From: Streptomyces sp. RFCAC02
GTDB taxonomy: Bacteria > Actinomycetota > Actinomycetes > Streptomycetales > Streptomycetaceae
Direction of reading: 5' to 3'
Length of the DNA stretch: 64,000 nucleotides
NCBI RefSeq assembly: GCF_004193175.1
Contig: NZ_SAUH01000001.1
Coordinates: forward strand, 5,923,501 to 5,987,500
The notes below the pieces were generated by a model. It saw only the letters and a program-made list of their open reading frames with translations, did not search any database and was not told the DNA's origin. A program made the position numbers and the translations under genes. Positions 8,219-16,000 of this stretch are shown here, in pieces (positions within the stretch are counted from its first letter, which is position 1; the number at the start of each line of letters is the position of its first letter).

Positions 8219-9088
8219 ATGCCCCGTGTCGCATCTCTGACGACCTACCCGATCAAAGGCTGCGCCGGGGTGACCGCCCCGGTCATGCATTTCGTGCCCG
8301 CCGGCGCCGAGAACGACCGCGTGTTCATGGTCGTCGACGGCGAAGGCGCGTTCCGCAACCAGCGCCACCACCCGGAGCTGGCGCTGCTGCGCCCCGCGGT
8401 CGCCGCCGACGGCGCCCGGCTCACCGTCGAGGCACCCGGTCTCGAACCCCTCGACATCCCGGTCGTCCGCACCGGGCCGGTCCGCGGCGTCACCCTCTTC
8501 GGCAAACCGTTCGGCGGCGTCGACCAGGGCGACGAGGCCGCCGCCTGGGTGTCGGAGGCGCTGGGCGCCCCGCGCCGCCTGGTCCGTGTCCCGCCGGACC
8601 ACGCGCGCGAGACGGACGGTCTGACGCCCGGCACGTCCGGGTACGCCGACAGCTCCGCCGTCCACCTGCTGTCCGAGCCGTCCCTGCACGAGCTGAACAC
8701 CCGCATCGCCGACGGCGGGGGCGCGCCGCTGCCGATGGACCGCTTCCGCCCCAACATCGTCATCACCGGCTGGCCGGAACCCGGCACCGAGGACCGCATC
8801 CTGGAAGCCGTGATCGGGGGCGTCCGCCTCGGCTGGACCAAGGCCGCCGGACGCTGCGTCGTCACCCTCGTCGACCAGGCGAAGGGCCTGCGCTGCGGCC
8901 CGGAGCCGCTGCGCACACTCGCCCACTACCGGCGGGCGGCCACGGGCGGGGGCGTGCTGTTCGGCGCGAAGTTCTCCGTCATGACGCCCGGCGCGATCGC
9001 GGTCGGTGACGAGATCGAGGTCATCAGGTGGGCATCCGAGGGTACCGGGGATCCGGGGCGCACCGTGACGGCGGCGGGCACCGTGTGA
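8219..9088 (+). CDS. MOSC domain-containing protein (mARC-like)
   Basis: A 289-aa protein with the MOSC N-terminal beta-barrel (about residues 1-115, starting VASLTTYPIKGC) and the MOSC domain (about 120-275). The conserved R-C-V-V-T motif in AAGRCVVTLVDQ carries the cysteine that ligates molybdenum cofactor in mARC and YcbX proteins. Such proteins reduce N-hydroxylated compounds with electrons from a ferredoxin or cytochrome. There is no fused ferredoxin domain here, so it needs a separate electron donor. Probably translated from a leaderless mRNA. Confidence 0.88.
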   Translation: MPRVASLTTYPIKGCAGVTAPVMHFVPAGAENDRVFMVVDGEGAFRNQRHHPELALLRPAVAADGARLTVEAPGLEPLDIPVVRTGPVRGVTLFGKPFGGVDQGDEAAAWVSEALGAPRRLVRVPPDHARETDGLTPGTSGYADSSAVHLLSEPSLHELNTRIADGGGAPLPMDRFRPNIVITGWPEPGTEDRILEAVIGGVRLGWTKAAGRCVVTLVDQAKGLRCGPEPLRTLAHYRRAATGGGVLFGAKFSVMTPGAIAVGDEIEVIRWASEGTGDPGRTVTAAGTV

Positions 9089-9089
9089 C

Positions 9090-9109
9090 CCCCGGGTGAT
9101 CACCCGGGG
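9090..9109. terminator. Palindromic terminator after the MOSC gene
   Basis: A perfect 20-bp palindrome, arms CCCCGGG and CCCGGGG around TGATCA, starts 2 nt after the MOSC stop codon. Without another role in sight, a transcription terminator is the simplest reading. Confidence 0.55.
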
Positions 9110-9166
9110 AGTGAGCCGGGAAGAGCTGGGCACACGGAGGATACGTCTAGCTCAAAAGGTGTGATG

Positions 9167-9430
9167 ATGGAGATCTCAGGCATTATTTCCGCGATCATCA
9201 TCGGTCTGGTGATCGGTCTGCTGGGCCGCCTCATCCTGCCCGGGCGGCAGGGCATCGGCATCATCTGGACGATCGTGGTCGGCATCATCGCGGCCCTGAT
9301 CGGTTCGGCCATCGCGGAGGGACTGGACGTCGACGACACGAACGGTGTGGACTGGATCGAATGGCTGATCCAGATCGTGCTCGCCGCCGTGGGTGTCTCG
9401 CTCGTCTCCCGGGCGAAGGGACGGCGCTGA
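9167..9430 (+). CDS. GlsB/YeaQ/YmgE family stress-response membrane protein
   Basis: An 87-aa protein with three hydrophobic segments: IISAIIIGLVIGLLGRLILPG, IGIIWTIVVGIIAALIGSAIA and WIEWLIQIVLAAVGVSLV, separated by the conserved polar turn LPGRQ. This is the transglycosylase-associated (GlsB/YeaQ/YmgE) family of small inner-membrane stress proteins of unknown mechanism. Three starts lie in tandem (GTG 9161, ATG 9164, ATG 9167); AAGG at 9156-9159 is best spaced for 9167. A GNAT gene overlaps or abuts its end, and dps follows, so the three probably form a stress operon. Confidence 0.88.
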   Translation: MEISGIISAIIIGLVIGLLGRLILPGRQGIGIIWTIVVGIIAALIGSAIAEGLDVDDTNGVDWIEWLIQIVLAAVGVSLVSRAKGRR

Positions 9431-10116
9431 GCGCTCCCGCGCCCGGCCCGCTCGACGCCGCGCCGATCGGCACCGAACGCCTCATCCTGGTGCCGCTGCG
9501 GCCCGAGCACGCGTCCGAGATGGCGGACGTGCTCGCTGATCCCGGGCTCCACCGGTTCACGGGCGGCGCCCCGGCCACGGCCGGGGCGCTCCGCGCGCGC
9601 TACGAACGCCTGGCCGCCGGCTCGCCCGACCCGGCCGTGTCCTGGTGCAACTGGGTCCTCGCGCTGCGTGACGAGGCGTGCCTCGCCGGGACCGTGCAGG
9701 CGACCGTCACCGCACCGCCCGGCGCTCCCGGTGCCGTCGCCGAACTGGCATGGGTCGTCGGCGTGCCGTGGCAGTGCCGCGGCCTGGCGACGGAGGCGGC
9801 GCGCGGGCTCGTCGGCTGGCTCGCGCAACGGTCGGTGCGCCGCGTCATCGCGCACGTGCACCCCGACCACACGGCGTCGGCGGCCGTCGCGCGTGCCATC
9901 GGTCTGGCACCGACCGAGCACCGGCAGGACGGCGAGGTCCGGTGGGCGGCACGGCTGGTGCCCCCGCGCGTCCGGCGTCCTGACCCCGCCCCCGCCACCC
10001 GCCCGGCGGCTGCGCGGATGCCGACGGCCGGAGCCGTTCCTACAGTGGCAGGGGAGTCCGCGGCGCACACGGGGGGAGACACAGGAGGCGGTACATGGCC
10101 AGGCTCAAGTCCGTAA
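9361..10116 (+). CDS. GNAT family N-acetyltransferase
   Basis: A GNAT acetyltransferase of the RimJ/RimL-like type: IGTERLILVPLRPEH, then motif A in VVGVPWQCRGLATEAARGLVGWL, then a strand VRRVIAHVHPDHTASAAVARAIGL. The only ATG in frame (9361) lies 70 nt inside the preceding membrane-protein gene. A CTG at 9427, overlapping that gene's stop as CTGA and preceded by GAAGGGA at 5-nt spacing, is an attractive alternative coupled start giving 229 residues. About 45 C-terminal residues are low-complexity Pro/Ala/Gly and run 22 nt into dps. Substrate unknown. Confidence 0.8.
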   Translation: MADPDRARRRGCLARLPGEGTALSAPAPGPLDAAPIGTERLILVPLRPEHASEMADVLADPGLHRFTGGAPATAGALRARYERLAAGSPDPAVSWCNWVLALRDEACLAGTVQATVTAPPGAPGAVAELAWVVGVPWQCRGLATEAARGLVGWLAQRSVRRVIAHVHPDHTASAAVARAIGLAPTEHRQDGEVRWAARLVPPRVRRPDPAPATRPAAARMPTAGAVPTVAGESAAHTGGDTGGGTWPGSSP

Positions 10117-10682
10117 AGAACGAGGCCGGCAGCAGCCAGCCGTGGCTGCACCAGCAGGGCGAGGTCATCCAGGAGTTCGGCACCGTGCGGCAACTGCCGG
10201 TGGGGCTGACGTACGACACGCGGATGTACTCCTGCCAGCGGCTGAACCAGATCCTCTGCGACACCCAGATGCTCTACCACCTGTACAAGAAGCATCACTG
10301 GCTGATGCGCGGCCCGACGTTCTACTCGCTCCACCTGCTCCTCGACAAGCACGCAGGCGAGCAGTTGGAACTGGTGGACACGATCGCGGAACGGGTGCAG
10401 ACCCTCGGCGGCGTGGCGGTCGGCGACCCGCGCCACGCGGCGGAGATCACGAAGGTCCCCCGCCCGCCGGACGGCGCGGAGGAGGTCCCGGCGATGCTGT
10501 CGCGCCTCCTGGAGGCGCACAACCTGATCCTGACCGACTGCCACGACGCCGCGAGCCGGGCGGACGAGATGGGCGACGACGGCACGAACGACCTGCTGGT
10601 GTCCGAGGTGATCAGAACAGGCGAACTGGAAGCCTGGTTCCTGGCGGAACACCTGGTCGACACCCCGCTCGTCCGCGCCTGA
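10095..10682 (+). CDS. dps: Dps family ferritin-like DNA-protection protein
   Basis: A 195-aa Dps-like protein. The segment LYHLYKKHHWLMRGPTFYSLHLLLDKHAGEQLELVDTIAER contains the family's ferroxidase residues: H in HHW, the D in LLDKH and the E in GEQLEL, at about residues 58-80, shared between two subunits of the dodecamer. Dps proteins oxidise and store iron and coat DNA in starvation and oxidative stress. The positively charged N-terminus (MARLKSVKNE) is typical of DNA-binding forms. It overlaps the preceding GNAT reading frame by 22 nt and is followed by a strong terminator. Confidence 0.92.
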   Translation: MARLKSVKNEAGSSQPWLHQQGEVIQEFGTVRQLPVGLTYDTRMYSCQRLNQILCDTQMLYHLYKKHHWLMRGPTFYSLHLLLDKHAGEQLELVDTIAERVQTLGGVAVGDPRHAAEITKVPRPPDGAEEVPAMLSRLLEAHNLILTDCHDAASRADEMGDDGTNDLLVSEVIRTGELEAWFLAEHLVDTPLVRA

Positions 10683-10696
10683 CACCAACCACTCAC

Positions 10697-10735
10697 AAGG
10701 CAGGACCACCGGCCCCTTCCCGGCGGTCCTGCCTT
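10697..10735 (+). terminator. Terminator after dps
   Basis: An 11-bp perfect stem, AAGGCAGGACC (10697-10707) with GGTCCTGCCTT (10725-10735), extended by an inner CCGG/CCGG pair, starts 15 nt after the dps stop. It also separates the conserved region from the toxin/immunity island. Confidence 0.8.
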
Positions 10736-10791
10736 CAACCATGCCTCGCACAGTCCCGGACCTCAATGCCTGAAGCCCATAGGCAAGCCAC

Positions 10792-11169
10792 TTACTGCTC
10801 GCCTCGGTAATTCTGAGGGGGCACGCTTTCCGTGTCTCCCGGGTAGACGGATCGAGGATCGCTATGCTCGCCCGTCTGCGTGAAATCCGCCTTCTGAACC
10901 ATGTATACTTCGCCATCAATTAGGACAGTGTACAGTTCTGCGCTGTCGTATCCGGGCAGGCCGAGAACTACACCGCGAGCCCCGGTGATTCCAAGGGCTG
11001 ACGTGTTGGGCGTGTTGGAGATTGCGACGATCTCGAAATGGTTGATTTCTTGTTCATCGATGCGTGATTTATTCGAGTGGGGAGGCATTCCAATATCTTT
11101 CATCGATGTCCATTCGCTGCGCGGCATCGTCGGTCGAGGCCAGGTCTGTCCTCTGGGTATCTGTGACAT
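10792..11169 (-). CDS. Imm31-like immunity protein
   Basis: A 125-aa small acidic protein. The core FEIVAISNT...ITGARGVVLGLPG...YTVLIDGEVYMVQKADFTQTGE matches my memory of the Imm31 pattern (a short SH3-like beta-barrel with G-x-x-G-V-V-L-G, a Y-x-V strand and a closing TGE). Imm31 proteins are immunity proteins of bacterial polymorphic toxins. It is the last gene of the run downstream of the RHS toxin, 12 nt after the HEAT-like gene, and has lower GC than the surrounding genome. Residues before about 40 are not family-like; an inner ATG (residue 23) could be the start. Its toxin is not in the window. Confidence 0.6.
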   Translation of the reverse strand: MSQIPRGQTWPRPTMPRSEWTSMKDIGMPPHSNKSRIDEQEINHFEIVAISNTPNTSALGITGARGVVLGLPGYDSAELYTVLIDGEVYMVQKADFTQTGEHSDPRSVYPGDTESVPPQNYRGEQ

Positions 11170-11181
11170 CCCTGCGCCTGC

Positions 11182-11760
11182 TCAAGATGTTCCGGTTGAC
11201 CTGCGGATCGCCCGCATGAACCCCTCACGCTGCCACTCCGGTTCCACTCGGGCCAGGTACTCGCAAACCGCCTTGGAGAAAGGGTGATTCAGTTCCTCCA
11301 AAGCCATAACGAGGGTCATCAACGGAGTGAAGTCGGACAGGGGCCACCTGAGAATCAGGTTCTCAATTGGTTCAGTGGCGGCCAAAACTCCATTCTTGGA
11401 GAGAGCTTGCACTGCAACGAAAAGGTTCGGGTTCTCCGCCTGCTCTAGTGTGGTGAGGAGCGTTTCCATGCCAGCGTGGCTTCCCGAGTGGAGCAGCGCT
11501 GCCGCTGCGAGCCCCTTTACCCTGTCGTTGGTCGCTTTTTGGTGGACGCGCTCCAGGGGATCGATGATCAGGGAGCCGAACTGGCCAATTCTTTCAAAAA
11601 CCAAATAGGGCACCTCCGACTCCTCGGCAAGTCGCATAACGGCACGTTCGACGATCTCTTGAACACACTGCGCGAGCGCCTCCAATGCCTCGATCCGCGT
11701 CGGCAGATCAGAATCCCCCAACTGCTCAAGCGCCCCAGCCACCCTGTCAGCAATCTCCAT
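11182..11760 (-). CDS. HEAT-repeat-like protein, probable immunity protein
   Basis: A 192-aa all-helical protein with repeated amphipathic helix pairs (LPTRIEALEALAQCVQEIV, DRVKGLAAAALLHSG, NLFVAVQALSKNGV, PLMTLVMALEEL) typical of HEAT or armadillo folds. An excellent Shine-Dalgarno sequence, GGAGGAAGAGGGAG, precedes the ATG at 11760. Its place among small low-GC genes after an RHS toxin suggests an immunity function; HEAT-like proteins do occur among polymorphic-toxin immunities. I do not recognise a specific family. Confidence 0.65.
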   Translation of the reverse strand: MEIADRVAGALEQLGDSDLPTRIEALEALAQCVQEIVERAVMRLAEESEVPYLVFERIGQFGSLIIDPLERVHQKATNDRVKGLAAAALLHSGSHAGMETLLTTLEQAENPNLFVAVQALSKNGVLAATEPIENLILRWPLSDFTPLMTLVMALEELNHPFSKAVCEYLARVEPEWQREGFMRAIRRSTGTS

Positions 11761-11826
11761 GTCTCCCTCTTCCTCCCACTGGTTTGCCCACAGAGTGCCC
11801 CGACTGCGTTCGGTCTCAGCGCCGAG

Positions 11827-12509
11827 TCACCGACGGGCGAGGACGAGAATCCCGATGACGCCTCGACCGAAGCCGTCAAAAGGGCAACAGATGCGAGAAG
11901 TCCTCCCCCTCCCAGTGCGCCAGGGGACCCGCGCCGGCGGAGGAGGGGGCGGGGTTCGGACCATGTGTAGGCCAGGAATCCGATCCCGGTCAGGAGGCAG
12001 AGCCCGATCCAATAACCAGCACTCGAGGAGCGGTGCCCGGAATCCTCACGCACAGCCATCGTGACCAGCAGTCCGGCGCAGCATAGGAGAACCGCCCAGG
12101 TGAGGAATGCGCTGGAGAGGAAGCGAAGGTAAGCCAACGGCACCAGGAAGCTCAGTCCCTGCAGATTTCTGAGCGGGTCGACATCATCGCTTCGCATCTC
12201 TCGGCCGTTCTGCCCCAAATCCTCCTGCACCTGCAATAGGAATTCCGTCCGCGCTTCCTCGCCGGACAGTCCGGGCAGCGGCTCGATGATCTCCCGTGTG
12301 GCCAGAAACCCAGCGGTCCAGCGGACCCGCAACTCGGCTGGTTCGGAGTAAGTGAAGACATGGATCGTCGGATCACCCGCGCGCAGGTCAGCCACCAGCT
12401 CATCAACACCGACCTGCCGGGGAACCAGCTGGGATATCAAGTCCAGAGTGCCAAGCGCCAGCACGATCAAGCAGATCACTCTCGCGACGACTGATGCCCG
12501 TGCTTTCAC
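11827..12509 (-). CDS. Membrane protein of the immunity array, reading frame uncertain at the 3' end
   Basis: GTG at 12509 with GAGG 8 nt upstream. Hydrophobic segments at about residues 8-30 (VVARVICLIVLALGTLDLIS), 120-152 (LAYLRFLSSAFLTWAVLLCC) and 165-184 (GYWIGLCLLTGIGFLAYTW) with an extracellular or periplasmic acidic domain between the first two. The opening frame runs on to 11568, but then overlaps the HEAT gene by 193 nt with a tail that is plainly that gene's shadow. Around 11935-11955 a C-rich run allows a -1 shift into a proline-rich frame ending at 11827, just before the HEAT ribosome binding site. I give that end. Function unknown; perhaps membrane-located immunity or accessory protein. 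Confidence 0.5.
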
Positions 12510-12576
12510 AACGACATCCTCATGGTCCAGAAGTGGATCTGATGCAACGGAATCCCTAATTCCGTCCTGACTCCCA

Positions 12577-13065
12577 TCAGGCGTGCGGCAAAGGAGGGAA
12601 AGGTCGATTCAGGCGAGAGAAGACTTCTGGCATCTCTCGGTTGCGCATAGCCGCAGGAAACTCTCGCTCGATCCACTTGAGGCGTTCATCGACAAAAGCC
12701 CGCACGGCAGAGCACAGATCGTCGTAATTTGTGATTGCGCTTGCGGAAGAGTAGCTGTTTGTGATGAGCACTTCCTCGCCGTGGCGCTCAAATGAGACGA
12801 AATCATCCGATTCTGAGAATGTGAAACTTCTCGACTTCTTAACGGCTAGATCTTCGAGAGAGACGCTGAGGCGTATGCACCAATCAAGTAGTGTCACCCA
12901 TCCAAAATTGGTGCCAAGGTCCACCGAGTCAATTTTGAAGATTGCGTCCCCCATGAAGGCTCCCTGGATGAGGTCCGGGCGACTCACTTGAGACAAGTCT
13001 TCGACCTCCTCGATCCTTCTGCCGGATCCGGGATATCCGGTGATGGTGAAATCCAGGTCAATCAT
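12577..13065 (-). CDS. Probable cognate immunity protein of the RHS toxin (DUF7878-like)
   Basis: A 162-aa protein starting DLDFTITGYPG and containing GWVTLLDWCIRLSVSLEDL and FTFSESDDFVSFERHGEEVLI, a pattern I associate with DUF7878 proteins found next to actinobacterial toxins; this family name is from memory. The ATG at 13065 overlaps the toxin stop codon by 8 nt, and GGAG inside the last toxin codons is correctly spaced, so translation is coupled to the toxin. This position, first gene after the toxin tip and with the same low GC, is where the specific immunity gene is expected. A GTG at 13071 is the alternative start. Confidence 0.7.
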   Translation of the reverse strand: MIDLDFTITGYPGSGRRIEEVEDLSQVSRPDLIQGAFMGDAIFKIDSVDLGTNFGWVTLLDWCIRLSVSLEDLAVKKSRSFTFSESDDFVSFERHGEEVLITNSYSSASAITNYDDLCSAVRAFVDERLKWIEREFPAAMRNREMPEVFSRLNRPFPPLPHA

Positions 13066-16000
13066 TTGCACTCCATCTTATGGGCCACATGCTGCCGAGT
13101 TCGCCGTTCGGAGTTAGCCAGACTCGGACGAAATCTTCTCCGTTTGCCCCGGCGTCGGACCAGAACAGAATATGTTCGTGATTGCCGGATTCGTCAATAG
13201 TGCCGGTGGCGTTCCTTTCGTCGAGTCTATTGACGAGCCCTTCAAACAGATCGTCCCGCGTGAGGCCGGAGTCGAATTTCGTTCCGTCGATATCGGTATC
13301 GCCGTGATTAACCAACACGTGTTTTACGATGCGTTCGCGGATTTGTTTGAAGTTCAAATCCATTGGATTGCAGTTGTGGACTAGGACTGGTCTTAGACCT
13401 GCATAGTACGTATGCAGGTCTTCGATCACCAGGTTGTGGACCGTTGCCGGGAGCAACTGGTGAAGGCGGATGCTGGTTACGCGTGCGAGAGGGCCTTCGG
13501 CTGTTCGGAGATGCTGGCCGACCTCAAGGTCTCCTGCTTCTGTCCAGGATGCAGTTTCTTCGTTCCAAAATGGGTGATTGGTCGTGGCTGTGATCGTGAC
13601 AGAATGACCCGAACCGGTGTCGAGTTTTAGAGTTACGAGACTTTTTCTTCCAGTCCGGTGTATCTCTGCTATCACCGTCTTGGCATCTGTTTCGCCTGTA
13701 TCCGGATCGGTCGCTAGTACTTCGTCGCCGACTTCGACATCTTCGATTTTTTCCATGGTGCCGTCAGCCATCAGGATGTTAGTGCCGGCAATGAAGCTGT
13801 TGGGGACTTCGCAGAACCATTCAAGCGTCTTGATGCTTGTATATCCCGCTTCGCGGGCCGCGAAGTTTAGAAGTTGAGCGGCTCCTATGTATGGGTGGAA
13901 TGCGGGTATAGCATCTATGCAGTAAAGCAGCTCTCCCTCATGGCAGGGTCCGGAATCGTTCGGGTTAGTTTCTGGAAGGTTAGGGAGGAGGCGGTCTCGC
14001 AGTGAGAGGGAGCCGGGTTCAACAGGGATAGGGATGGCACGTACGGGCGAGACGTCGTTCGTTCCTCCGTTCACCGCTTGACCGATGGTTGGGCGTGACG
14101 TATCGCTGATCCACTGACCGGAATTGGTGCGACGCTTGGCGGATGTGATGCTGTGACGCTTGAATTGCAGCTTCTTTTTGAGAATTTCTCTTTCTTTCGG
14201 GGTGGATCGGAGGCCCGTGGGGTCGCTGTAGGTCGTGGGGTTGTTGTTGGAGTATGCGTAGCCGTTGATTTGTTGTGGGTCGGTCAGGTCGAGGACCGGG
14301 TCCACGCTGATGAAGCGGCCGAGGGTTGGGTCGTAGAGGCGGGCGCCCAGGTGAATGAGGCCGGTTGGGTCTGCTGTGCCGCCGACGAAGGAGCGTTCGT
14401 CCGGCCAAGAGGTGGGCTGGTCGCCGCGTGATTCGCCGTAGGGCGTTGTGCGGCGCTGGGTGAGAGCGCCTGTGCTGGTGTCGACGCTGAGCTCTGCGGT
14501 GCCGTGGTGGTCGGCCAACTGCAGGTAGACGGTGCCGTCGTTGTCGCGGACGGCGGTATTGCCTCCGCCCAGGTCGTAGAAGCGTCGAGCCTCGATGGAA
14601 TTGTCGGTCTTGTCGAGGACGACCTCGGTGCCGGCGAGGTAGAGCACCGTCTCGTCGGCGGTACGGCGCAGCAGGCGGTTGCCGTCTGCGTCGTAGAGGA
14701 ACGAGGTCGTGCCTTCCGGGCCGGTGATGGTCGAAACGTGGCCCTCGGCATCCCACGTCAGTGTCTGGTCGTCGCCGCCGATCTGGCGCGTCGTGGTGTT
14801 GCCGGCCGCGTCGTATTCGTAGGTGGACAGGTAGGTCCCGTCCGCTCCCTCGGCCGTGGCGGCGGTGAGGGTGTGCGGCTGGGCATCGCCCGGCTCCGGG
14901 TAGTCGTAGGTGGTGACCGTGTCCTGGCCTTCGGCGGTCAGGGCGTGCTCGGTCTGCTGGGTCCGGTTGCCGACGCTGTCGAAGGCATAGCTGGTCCAGT
15001 ACGGAGCGATGCCGCCCACGGTCTCCGTGGTGGGTGCGTCAGAACAGGCGGCATCGCCCTCGGTCCACGCCTCGGTCATGCGCCGCAGGTAGTCGTAGGT
15101 GAAGCACTGGTTGTCCGTCCCGGCGGCCGAGACGTCGGCCATGGACAGGACGTTGCCCGCGTCGTCGTAGGCGTAGATGACGGAGCGGTCCACGCCGGTG
15201 ACGTCCTCGCGGTCCACGCGCGAGTCGTGCAAGCGCTGTGTGCCCCACTCGTACGAGCTGGTGACCCACGTCAGCGCCGAGCCACCACCGGAGAGGCCGT
15301 ACTGCAGGGGTTTCCCCGTGTAGCTGTAGCTGACATCACTGACATAAGTCACGTTGCCCGTGCCGGTCAGAGCGGTAAGCCGCAGAATGTCGTCATAAGT
15401 GGGGACGAGGATTTCGCCACTGAGATCGCCGGCTCTCGGATAGCCGATGGACTGCACCGTGCCGTCGGCGTTGTACTCCGTACCGCTGGTGTAGGTACCT
15501 GCTAGTTCCTCCTCGCCCTCTACTTCCGGGATGACGACGGAAGTTGACCGGGCACGGTAAAGCGTGTCGTAGAGGTCGACCCGGCTGATGTACTCGGCAC
15601 CGTTGTCGTCGTAGCGAGTGGAACTGGTGAGCTGGCCTTCGGCGAGTGTGTCCCACGTCCACGAGGCCAGGAGCGGTCCTGAAGCGGAGTCCGCGCGGCG
15701 GGCGGTCTCACGGCCGAGGTCGTCGTAGCTGTGGTGCACGGTTTCGCCACGTGCATCGGTGGTCGTCACCAACTCGTCGCGGTCGTTGTAGGTCCGTTTG
15801 GTGGTGCCGGCATCCGGATCGGTGGTCTCGGTGAGGCGGCCGAGAATGTCGTACGTCCACGACCATTCGTTTCCGGCCGGGTCCTCCGCGCGGGACAGTT
15901 CACCGCGGGGGGTGTACTCGTACCGCGTGACGTCGTGCTCGCCTTCGGGAGTGTTTCCCTGGTACTGCCACAGCTCGGTCGTCTGGCCACGGACATCGGT

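Noticed and set aside
11568..11826. C-terminal extension of the membrane protein into the HEAT gene
   Set aside because: The residues are the out-of-frame shadow of the HEAT gene, which has a strong ribosome binding site.
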